DNA from: Circinella umbellata
Taxonomy: Eukaryota; Mucoromycota; Mucoromycetes; Mucorales; Lichtheimiaceae
NCBI GenBank assembly: GCA_025093555.1
Contig: JAIWNF010000120.1
Span: 1 to 50,717, forward strand
Length of the DNA: 50,717 bases
Direction of reading: 5' to 3'
The position numbers were made by a program, and so were the translations under genes. The notes under the pieces are model-generated. The model ran no database searches. It was not told where the DNA came from and saw only the letters and a program-made list of their open reading frames with translations. This document shows, piece after piece, positions 34,320 through 44,704 of the stretch (the first letter of the stretch is position 1; each line of letters opens with the position of its first letter).

Positions 34320-35946
34320 ACTCTTTTTCTTTTCACCCTTTTATTATATCATATATACTTACTTTCTTAATATAAATCTACCTTCTCGTTTAACCATATA
34401 TACTCTTAATCTTCATGTAATATTTCGTTGTTGAACCTTGAAATTTTTTTTATTTGTTCATTATGATAAAAATATGTTGCTTAATTTTATAATTAATTTT
34501 ATAAGCAGTTGCCAAGCAAAAAGGAAATTTCACGTATTTGTAAAATTCTCAGGAAGACGGTTAGACGCTTATTGGATGGGTGGTAGTTTTGATGATTGAG
34601 TGTATTTTTCCACTCTCCAGTAAATAGGTACGTAGCCAGGAACTCATTCAAAAATAGTCCGTATATACGGTACGATATAGGCTTATATATAAAAAGCAAA
34701 CATCTTCTTTATGTGTGTTTACTAAAGTGCGTGCGAGAATGACGAATATGTATAAACTTTATTGTGTTGGTAGTGACTACATTATCTCGACTGCTTCTTC
34801 TATGCAGGTGGCTAAAATCTCGCTTCTTTTCAAGTGAGGATTCGAATTATACCTCTCTTCCTATTTGGTGCCAAGGAAGTATCTTTCCTGTGCAGTAATA
34901 CTCGAATTAGTATTTCATTGATAAATTTGAATGATGGGTTAATTGACACCGTCATCATGTTGTCGTCTGACATATTTCACAAAAACATAAAAATAAAATT
35001 AAGTGTTACGATAGATAATTGGTAGTGATAGTTATATTATAGTTAAGGCCTATTGCTTCTTATTGAATACGAACTACAGTATACGTATACGTATGGAAGC
35101 AAAAATGTCTTCTGTGTTAAAGTCTAAAGATGCTATATATATGTATTATACCCTATATATTAACTAAAGTGTGACCGACAGTACTTATTACAATTCGTCT
35201 AATCTTTAGTATAGCACAACCATTTAGCCTCCTACATAGCTATGTAGTAAGCGTATGTATCTACCCAATTATGATGGTATGCGTTTGATTTACAGAGTGT
35301 GTTTGAATAGATAGTAGAATGGATAGTACCTATAAATACGCACCGATCCGTGCAGGTAGTATGCGACCAATGAAAAAAATTCTCTAAGATATGTTTTACT
35401 AGTTCGCACTCAAGATTATTATTGAAGGAACGAGAGGCGCGGGAAAGGACAACATCGTAACGATATTCTTTAAATACTGATTGCTAGAAAAATAGAATAT
35501 TGTTCTAAAGAGCAAAATAAAATGTGGACTGCCGAAACAATTGCAGAAATTACAAGTACTCCTACTAGACGTATACTAATTGAGTTATTGAAAAGATATA
35601 CAAAGCTTTCCCGTTTAGAAGAAAAGATGATAGCGTAACCCTACATGAGAAAAGAAGCCCCATCCACTGACATCGAGAATAATTATAGCCAGTATTTCTC
35701 ATTATTGCGACACAAACAAGTAAAAAACCTTCCTTGTTTATATGGTGTAGTTTTTGAAGGGTTAGGAATTTATTTGATTTCTGTAGATAGTTTATTACTA
35801 ACAAACCAGTAAGGGTATAGCACTTGGAAGACGACTGTTTTTATTAAAACCGATACATACGTATACATTATACTTTTTGCTGCTAAAAAAACTATGATAG
35901 ACTACTATGCTATATTTTTTTTTATAAAAGCCAATGATTCATTGTA
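34320..35946. other. intergenic, no gene
   Basis: Downstream of myosin; AT-rich with scattered TACGTA-type words. Short ORFs in both directions have no recognisable domains. Confidence 0.5.
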
Positions 35947-36780
35947 CAGTGAGTATTCGCTAAACCGGTACTCGATATATGTGAGGATTTGTACCGGTTT
36001 AGCGAATTACCGGTTTAGCGAATTGAAACGCAGCTGGTACTAATATGTAGAATATACTGGAAAAATAACTATAATTAAATTAAGCTGTAGGGATATGTAA
36101 GATAAAAAAAATGATAGTTCATATAGTGTAGCTAGCTGCTTAATGTAGCTTTGCTATTTACTTGAGCTAATCTTTTAGTGATAAAAATGACACTAGTGTA
36201 TACACCAAATAGTAATAATTAATCAGAGACTGGATTAATAATGAATTTACAACAAAGTGTGTTTAATATGGACCTTGGTTAGCAGTCGAATAAATGAGTA
36301 AAAACGAATTGTATCAACAACATAATTACATATGCAATGGTAATGAACAAGTACATGACAAAGTTGAAAAGAAGTACATATGTACGCAGATGAGAAAAAA
36401 GAGAAAAGCATCTATGTGAAGTTGGCGAAAAAGAGACACTGTTATCAACAGGATGTTGAGAAGCTTTCTCTTGACGACAAGAATGATTTATGTATTTTTA
36501 ATTGCCATGAAAACAAAGTAGCCAGCTGAAAACAAAGGGAAGAGCTGGTATGAGATTAAAGGAAGCCTGTATTACTGATTTCACCATTAAAAAGACTAAC
36601 ATTAAATTATAGAAGATAAAATAATAGTATTATAAACCCGGTAAATATTTAGGAAAGTTCACCGAATACCGGTTTAGCGAATTACCGGTATTTTACTAAG
36701 TATATAAAAAATAATTGAGAGATACTACAGGTTTAGCGATATACTGGTTTAACGAGTACCGGTTTAGCGAATACTTACTG
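35947..36780. mobile_element. pogo-like non-autonomous element, copy 2
   Basis: 834 bp flanked by TA (35945-35946 and 36781-36782), with ends CAGTGAGTATTCGCTAAACC and inverse (right end CTTACTG, one change). It is collinear with 13200-13974, including the sub-terminal ACCGGTTTAGCGAAT repeats and an interior containing GAAGTTGGCGAAAAAGAGAC. Small insertions and deletions distinguish the copies, and no frame is conserved, so both are non-autonomous. Confidence 0.9.
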
Positions 36781-36946
36781 TATAATCAATTCTGTGCTTT
36801 CTTGTTTCTTTTAAATAATGAGTTTTTAATTGGTTATGCCAAGATTCAATAAGATTATTTGTGTGAAAATGAATACCCTATTATGATTGAAAGATTACAT
36901 AAAAAAACTTATAATCATAGTTTGTTTTAATAATATTATATACCTT

Positions 36947-38534
36947 TCACCACGCCTTACTCCACTTTTCTCTTTTAGGATAGTAATAATCAAACATGTA
37001 TGTATAAAACGTTATATCTTCAACAAGGTAACACTGCCTGAATTCATTCCACTTTACATAAAATTCTTCTGGATCCTTTGCATACATCAATGAACTTAAA
37101 TAAACACGAGCTTTTTTATGTAAAGCTTTAGAATCTGCAGTACTAATCGAGCTTTTGATCTATTAATGAACTGTTAGAGAAAATGTTTATGTATCCAAGC
37201 AAAATTTATTTAGGTTAGTAATGTACCTGTATAACGTTTTTTTCCCATGCTCGTCGAATATGCCAATGGCAAACTAGAACTTGGACTTTGGTGCCAAACA
37301 TCATAGACAAAATAGCATTCATTTCAGTTATACTACAATCGATCAGAATACGTTCGGAATAAAAACCACAGTCAAACTTAAGCCATGAGAGCCAGCAACA
37401 AATAGTAAATGAAGATTCAGAGTTCGTAATAAAAAAAGCAACAGGACAACCTTTGTTCGTTACATCACTCTTAGTAACAAGTGAAAACAAATAGCAATCA
37501 CTATAGTCAGACAAAAATGATACACATGTTTTATGTGTAGAATCGAGGTTAATATCCTCTTGTTTTAATAATATCTGTGTAAGAGAACATTAGTAAAAGA
37601 GTATATATCAAAAATAATATACAAATTCATACCTTTCTCTGCCATGGAGCGACCCATGCAACCATTAATAATTCTTTTTTAGATCTATTAGCCTTTTCGT
37701 CAGCTTCAGATGTGTTAATAATTTTAAATAAGGTATCATAACCTTTTTCTTTAAGGATATCAATCCACCCTTGGGTACTCTGTTTGTCAAATCAATGTTT
37801 TCTTGAAATATTATTTAAACGTTGTTGGATTAGATTTACAATATCATGGCGATGTACATGGAGAGCTGCTGGTATTTTAAAAACATTTGGATCTACATTT
37901 ATTTCATCTTCGAACTAATCAAACAGCAAGTTAGATATCGCATCATAGATGACCACACATTTAAGCATGCTGGTTATACATACCTCATTCATTTCTTCAT
38001 TCAACAACTGTAATAAATCTTTTATTCCTTTCTAATCTTTCTTTTCTTCAACATGTTTTTCAGTCCAATTCTTAACATCGAATGGAAGTCTTACTTCTTT
38101 ACTACATTTTGTTCACTGAAAGGATTATAACCATCATGCATCCAATTATATATTACTTTAATGATACCATCAACAGCATTTTTAGTCGCTTTAAATTTTG
38201 CAGTACAACCAGTGTGTTTTGATAGATTTGTTCGATGTTTTTTGATTGCTGGGGGGATGAAAGGCAATTTATGACTATGATCACAGACGTACAAAAGAGA
38301 CTAATCAACTTTTTTTTTGTGACCAGGAGTATCTTTTGTGAATGAAGTTAAAGGAGCTGCAGTTGAGGTTGTGCTTTTTTTCTTGTTCCAAGTCGCATGC
38401 AAAGAAGCTTCTTCCGCAAACCATTTATTAAAATTATATTCATTGTGAAAAGTCAACTCTATAGGGGAACTGACCCAGTCAGCAGGAGGTCATTTGCATA
38501 CAATATAAAGTGTGTCATTAGTTTCATTGTTCAT
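36947..38534 (-). pseudogene. MULE-type transposase relic
   Basis: From ATG 38534 the minus strand reads through LTFHNEYNFNKWFAEEAS, a Cys/His segment (YVCDHSHKLPFIPP, HTGCTAKFKA) resembling FLYWCH/FAR1-type fingers, and then the MULE catalytic domain: MVAWVAPWQRK, LDSTHKTC, KGCPVAFFITNSES, ILIDCSITEMNAI and VLVCHWHIRRAWEKNV, then DPEEFYVKWNEF and a stop at 36947. Putative introns interrupt it (around 37980-37920, 37630-37565, 37215-37155). Lesions: TGA and TAG stops near the start, a frameshift at about 38097, and a TGA in the RKH.FDKQS segment near 37795. It is a nearly full-length but dead copy. Terminal inverted repeats were not found. Confidence 0.8.
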
Positions 38535-39520
38535 GATAAATACAGATAATGAGGAATAAAGAAAATAATGAATAGGATTGCAAATCTACCCATAAAGATG
38601 GGAAAGACGCGCGATTTGTTATTTGCCCCTGAGCGAAACGCATCTGAAATGAAAACATTCCTAGAGATGACTGTCTCTAAATAAAACAAAAATTTGTCAA
38701 CGTCATTAGCGTGGACAATTAGGAGTATTGTACGCGTACGTGTACCTATACCTGTAGAAGATTAATCGAATATATTATGATAATAAGATTTTTAATGTAA
38801 TTAAAAAATCTATTATTTTATAATATATGATAAAATAAAAATTTAATAAAATTAAAATTTTTAATTATCTCGATTTCTTGAAATCGAATCGATTATCTTT
38901 TTCATTGTTGTAGAAGAAGGTGTCCAAGAAAAATCAAAGATTTTTGAAGGTGTTCTGGACTTTATGAAGTAAACCCTAAACAACTGGTAAGTTGTTATCA
39001 AGACATAGTTGGATATCTAAAAGATATTATCTAGTCTCCATACCCATACGTCTTCTATTTTATATAACATGTCTACTTGAAGTATAAGTGAAATATATAT
39101 AAAGATAAGTGGTTAAATAGAATTGAATAGAATAGAGAGAAATGAATAACAGTAATAAATATTGTGAGAATCTTATATGTCTTTTATTAGAGATTGATTA
39201 TAAAAGATATGATAGAAAGAATGAATGAATTAAATTATTAAATTGTAAGTCTTTATATATATTTCTATTTTATATTTCCTATCCATTGAGGATGGATATT
39301 ATTGTATATTATTATATGAATAAATAAACATCTTTATGTTTGATGATCTTCTTTATGATGTGTATGATTTATAAGTATTATTATATATACGATTTGTTAT
39401 GGTTATTATTTATACGGTGATGTATTATTTGTAAAGCAACCGACGTGTGTTTATTATAAGCTTTGCTTGTCAGTTTATATTATAATTATATTAGGATTAT
39501 TATGATTAGGTAGTTATGCG
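38535..39520. other. intergenic, no gene; hairpin cluster
   Basis: AT-rich region between the MULE relic and the LTR-split gene. It contains the three consecutive hairpins listed at 38786-38886. Confidence 0.5.
38786..38886. repeat. three consecutive short hairpins
   Basis: Three palindromes in a row: AGATTTTTAAT with inverse (38786-38811, one extra A), TAAAAATTTAAT with near-inverse (38836-38863) and CGATTTCTTGAAATCG (38871-38886). They could be the fold-back remains of a miniature element; no function is evident. Confidence 0.5.
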
Positions 39521-40947
39521 GTGCACATATACCACACTACTAGCTTTAACTTACCTGATTCATTATTCAGACTAGGAACACATCGTATATCAAAAGAAAT
39601 AACCAGAAACCCTATTGTAATAAATATTATTACAAAAGCCATTCTAAACGTGAAAGATGAGTACCTACTTGAATCAACTAATTGGCCTAATGGCATGTGT
39701 GATATTTGGTTATTTTAATAAGAGTAGGAAATAAAAACAGACAAGGTATAAAATCCTTTGAGACTTTGTTATATATCTTTAATAATAATTTAGAAGCTAG
39801 AATAAAGTTCTTTCTTTAAAATAATATTTACAACCCATATTTATATGATTTCTATTCTAGAAGTTATGGGGCTTAGTTAATAGAATGCTGTGGGTGATTG
39901 ATAGTAGAGTCAAATACTTGATATTAGTCATTAATATTGAGAAGGTTACTATAGCTACTGTTCTGAAGTATACTGGGCTTAGCCATGGTACTCTCTTTTA
40001 TTTTTTAAGTTAAGTTGACGAGGCGCAGGACATCGTTATGCGATTTTACTCAGTTTCCTTTTTAGAATTGAGTTCTGTTCACATCTGTATTTTATATATT
40101 TTAAATATGATTTCTTATTTCATCTGGGATAAAGAGATAATGCTCTTATAATACAACATCATGCATTCTGACATTGTTTGGGGTGCCAAAATCTATGGAT
40201 TCCAGTCTCCCACCAATTATCATCGAATTTCAGCAGAATGTCAATAATAAATTTATGAAACAAGCAGTTGGATACTGTATTCAGGCAGACAAAAGATTCG
40301 AAGTCGATCCAATTCTTTTGGTTATATGTATCAACTCGCTTTGCATTATGATGAAAAATAATTTGAATAACTGCAATAATTTGACTTGTAATGCAGCGCC
40401 ATATGAGTATTGGGTAGATCGTTGTTATATTGTTGACGAAAATAGTATCAAAAACCATACTGCCAGTAATCCAGGTTTGGATTCAAATTTGGATCCATTC
40501 ACTACTTATTGCTTATTTCGGATGCGCCATGCTACATCAATCGATCTAGCTCCAATGAAAGAAAATACCACAACGAAAATGCTATATAATATTTCACAAA
40601 TTGCATATGCCAAATGTCTCGAAAAAAATGCGAGTGTAATAGAGGAGTTAAATAAACAATATAAAAACGTTCTGACTATGTTGACAGATGATAGCCTACC
40701 AAGAAGTACCATTAAAGAGTACACATCACAATCCTTACAAGACAGCATTCAACAAAAAAGAAAACTTGATATGATTACTAGTGAGGATTATCTTTCTGAG
40801 GAACAATATTTGGACAAACCTATTGAAATAGAGGATGCATTACATGAATATATGAACTTTGTAGAACTTTCAAATGAAAAAAAGTATCAAAATGGACTGG
40901 AAGCTCTACTTGAAGGAAGGAATGAAGAAGCTTGGTTGGAAGTCTAA
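39521..40947 (+). pseudogene. PD-(D/E)XK-nuclease-like multicopy gene split by solo LTR
   Basis: The upstream part (39521-39697) ends DEYLLESTNWPNGM and the downstream part resumes after the LTR with HSDI-like sequence, then FGVPKSMDSSLPPIIIEFQQ and about 230 further residues to the stop at 40947. The D...E-x-Q arrangement (Asp just after WPNG, then IIEFQ) resembles Rpn/PDDEXK-type nucleases. From memory, proteins with WPNG...D...PPI(I/L)(I/V)E.Q are abundant, transposon-like families in Mucorales. There is also a one-base frame change immediately after the LTR. The true start upstream of 39521 is unclear (no in-frame ATG near). Function is inferred from fold only. Confidence 0.55.
39698..40158 (-). 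mobile_element. solo LTR, copy B
   Basis: 461 bp, about 95% identical to 1860-2319 and in the same orientation (minus-strand start TGTTGTATTATAAGAGC, end AAATATCACA). The flanks are GCATG (39693-39697) and TCATG (40159-40163), a 5-bp duplication with one mismatch. It interrupts the PD-(D/E)XK-like gene. Confidence 0.85.
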
Positions 40948-41118
40948 AAATAAAGAATGTCTTAGATCTCAATTCTTTAAATATGAGAAAAAACAACCTT
41001 TTATGTTTTAACTCTTGTTTGGCTTATGTCACTACTATCTGTACTAAAACAATGTTCTCTCTCTCTGTGTTATATAAATTAGATACTTTTTTTCACAATC
41101 TATTTTTTTTTTCTTTTA

Positions 41119-41294
41119 CAGTTGAACCCCGTTTTTTGCACAGGTGGGATTTGGCTTGAAAGTAGTGCAAAAACCAGGGGTGTGCAAAAAGTGGGGTCGA
41201 AAACATAGTAAAATTATAGTGGGATTTAGGCTGAGAGGTGTGCAAAAAGTGGGGGTGTGCAAAAACTGGGAGTGCAAAAAACGGGGTTCGACTG
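41119..41294. mobile_element. 176-bp miniature inverted-repeat element, pogo-like
   Basis: Ends CAGTTGAACCCCGTTTTTTG and inverse (CGGGGTTCGACTG), flanked by TA at 41117-41118 and 41295-41296. Inside, the words GTGCAAAAA followed by GGGG recur several times. No coding capacity. The size, TA duplication and CAGT start suggest a Tigger/pogo-derived miniature element. Confidence 0.85.
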
Positions 41295-41296
41295 TA

Positions 41297-42314
41297 TAGA
41301 TAATTTACATACTCAAATAATGTTAGAAATAATTGTATTTTTTTTTCAAAAGAAAAACATATAACACACAAACTTACAGACATACTTACCCTTTGTTTAA
41401 TATAATATACACCCAACACACACAATTCAAATTATTCACCATATACATATATATGTGTATCTTTTTTTTGTTGATTACTGATTATTATTATTTGAAACTA
41501 ACCTACTAACTCGTTATTTCTTATTCATTGCATTTGTTTAATAAAGAAACTCTCAATGGTAGTTTTTGACTATACCCCTATTATAATTCATATTGGAGAC
41601 TGGTTATTATATTTAAAACTTATAAAAAAGTGACAGCTTTAAATTATTTTATCAACTTTAAAATAAAATAAAAGTTGAATTTTTTTATATTATAAAAGTA
41701 TAATCCCAGTAATACAACACAAATATGGTTATTGTGAACACGGAGATTCTTGAATGCAAAAAAAGCTATATTCTATTCAATTAAAGATATTATGAATGAG
41801 GTTATGGAAAAATACTTCCAAGATGAAGTATTATGTAAAACAAAAAAAAATGCAAAAAATGATGGGAACCATCATAAAGGAAAAAATAGAAAAACAAACA
41901 CAAAACATTTCTGGTATCTTAATTCTAGTTCTAATGTATGTACTTATATCTATAAGATAGGGCAGAATGAAGGATATATCTTCTATAAAAAAATAACAAA
42001 AAACAGAGACAAAAGAAATTTATATATACTAAACATAATTCTAATCACATCCCCAAAAAAAGAGAGAAAAAAACTCAAAATATAATAAAAATAAAAGAGA
42101 AAATAATAAATAATATTAAAAAAAAATAAAAATAAAAAAGTTCATAATATATGTAATGGAGGTTCAATAAATTTAGGAAATAAATTAAGTAATTATTTAT
42201 ATTTATTTCTATTTGAAGGGGCTATTATGTACATAATTATAATATAATTATGACATGCCTTGCTATGTCTTTTATAACACACAACACCACCTTTCTCGTC
42301 TAGAAAATATATTC
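41297..42314. other. intergenic, no gene
   Basis: Extremely AT-rich; the ORF at 41750-42085 is Lys/Asn/Ile-rich with no domain and is taken as noise. Confidence 0.55.
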
Positions 42315-42878
42315 AAAATGTTTCATTTTGAAATATATTTTAAGATAACGAGTAAAATGTATTTTTTTAATTTTAAAAAATAATTTACATTTTACTGGTT
42401 ATCTAAAGAGTTTTTCAGATTCTTCTGGATATAAATATATAAATAATTTTTATTTTTATTATTTTTTCATATATATAGAAACTGTAAAAATAATTTATTT
42501 TTAAGTGTTTCAGAATATTATAAAATTTTAATTTTATTAATATTTAAAAAAGACAACTTAAAAATAAAAGTTTTTATTTTTGTCTTTTTAAAATTTAATT
42601 TAATATGAATAAGATATAACATAAAATACTCTTTATTTTAATGTTTTTATATATCTAAAAAAATAATATTTTTTTGATATATACCAGACGGGTCTAAGAC
42701 CCATTATATAAATAATAAAAATAAAGATACGCAAAATTTTGTACTTTATATTTTTATATTTATATCCAGAAGAATCTGAAAGGTTCTTTAGATAACCAGT
42801 AAAATGTAAATTATTTTTTAAAATTAAAAAATACATTTTACTGGTTATCTTAAAATATATTTCAATATGAAACATTTT
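42315..42878. mobile_element. fold-back element with about 120-bp inverted arms
   Basis: Left arm 42315-42436 begins AAAATGTTTCATTTTGAAAT and includes TTACATTTTACTGGTTATCT; the right arm 42758-42878 is its inverse with few changes. Each arm itself contains a smaller inverted pair (AGATAACSAGTAAAATGTA and inverse). The 320-bp centre has no ORF. Weak arm similarity extends about 20 bp further outward. The class is unknown; it may be a fold-back or miniature element. Confidence 0.75.
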
Positions 42879-43057
42879 AAATAAATTTGCCAGACAGAAA
42901 AGAAAAAAAAAGAATTGTTCTTTTTTTCAAATATTAATCTAAACCCAAGGAGGGCATAGTACAAAGGATTTGTATCGCCCTCCTGGCAGATCAGAATTGT
43001 TTTAGTTGTGATGTGTATATAAAATTCAATGAATTTTATCATCTCAACTAAATATTA

Positions 43058-43806
43058 AGGTGCATCCTAACTTAAACCATCATATTTTTCGAAAATTGAG
43101 ATATTTTGAACACTCAACGGGTAATAATATTGCCACCAATGAGATAAGCCTGTGAAATACCAGAGAAAAGAGATGTTAGTGTATGTGTATACACTGTTGA
43201 GAAGTATGTAGTGATTTTTCTAATTTTTTCTCTTTTTCTATTACTTGGTTTCATAATACCCTTTGTTATTTCTGCTATTTCCCTAGTATTTTCTACTAGA
43301 ACCTGGTTCTATTTTTTTTATTAAAAATGGTGAATGAGGTTATAAGTTTACTTGGTTGCTATTTAACAAGAGTTCGGATCTTTTTTAGTATAGTATCTAA
43401 TTCTAATTAATATTTAAAAATTACTATTTTTCGAGTTTTATTATTGTTCTTATATCTAATTTTTTTATTGAGTGAAAATAATAGAGCAGTAAAAGTTCAA
43501 ATGCTACATATAATCTAGAGCACGAACTTTGTGTAACCGTAACCATCCACTTTTATTGGTTACACACTGTTTATCCCTTTCTCGAAATATTGGCATTACT
43601 TGGTAAATTATCATATTTTGTCAAAACTTTGAAGTGACAAATCTCAATGGAAAATAATTTTCTCTAAAAACTGTTCTGTAAAATCTCTTCAGAATACCTA
43701 AGTTAATATATATTACAGCTCAAAAAGTTCATAGCTGCATTTATGACAATTTTTTGTCAATTCTTAATCCACCCCATATTTTGACGGTTTAAGTCAGGAT
43801 ACACCC
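43058..43806. mobile_element. 749-bp TA-flanked inverted-repeat element
   Basis: Flanked by TA (43056-43057 and 43807-43808). The ends are AGGTGCATCCTAACTTAAAC and, inverted from the right, GGGTGTATCCTGACTTAAAC; both continue with C(A/G)TCA. The interior contains the repeat shared with 8476-8565 and no transposase frame. Mariner/Tc1-like by target site. Confidence 0.75.
43553..43632 (+). repeat. dispersed repeat shared with 8476-8565
   Basis: TTACACACTG, AAATATTGGCATTACTTGGT and CAAAACTTTGAA in the same order as at 8476-8565. This copy is internal to the element at 43058-43806. Confidence 0.6.
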
Positions 43807-43808
43807 TA

Positions 43809-44704
43809 TAAATATTAGTTACCCTTTTTCTTTCTTTTCTAAATATATGTAGAGATGCTCTTTTATCAGCACCGTTACCATCTTAGTCTACATCAATTAC
43901 TAAAGCTTAAAGTATTCGGGATATCCAAGAGAAGAAACATTATTGTTATTAACGAACCAGTTATCACAAGATAGATACGGACAAAGCTGGATCGATGTTA
44001 CAAAAATACATTATAAAAAGAAGAAAAACCCAGGAGGTAGCTTCATCATCTACTACATACAGAATTCAACAAAATGGATTTTATTACTACTTTATTCTCT
44101 TTACGTACCAAGCATGTCTGACACTATGTACAGCAAAAAAAAGCCAAAAAAAGGTTTGGCAAAAGTAAAAGAACAATTGTCTCGAGTGATAATAACAACA
44201 CAAAGAAACAGTCGTTTTTAAGAATGTCTATTACGTATTTTATTTACTGGATTTAAAAAAGAAGGCACATAAGATTGTAAATTATAAAGATGTAGGTATA
44301 GATAATACATATCGTTTTGTAATCATGTATCGATCATTCCCTTATTGTTATAAACAACACTTTTTAACAACAACAAAATTTTATTCAAACTTAGAAAACT
44401 AAAAAATATGGTGTTGGTGTTACCAAAATGACATATATATATATAACAGCCTAACTCATTATATACATAGAATTTTCTATCAGCCATCAACTTGGGTACA
44501 ACGATTGCAACAAAAAAATGACGACTGGATATATCCATATAATGGTATATTATGTTTCAAAGCAACAATAGGCTTTACTTTCGTTTTCCCAAATGCTGAA
44601 TTTAAAACAAAAAAAAACAAATATGTAATTGTGCATATGTACTGCAGAAACTGATCTTCTTTCAAATCATCCCTTTGTTTCATTTTACTTCAAACTGTTC
44701 TATA
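43809..44704. other. intergenic, no gene
   Basis: AT-rich stretch upstream of the degenerate gene at 44705. The ORF at 43943-44221 shows no recognisable domain. Confidence 0.45.

Noticed and set aside
34831..34850. tRNA B-box-like GATTCGAAT
   Set aside because: No A box, acceptor stem or cloverleaf could be built around it.
41750..42085. 111-codon Lys-rich ORF
   Set aside because: Low complexity in very AT-rich DNA; no homologous motif, no clear start context.
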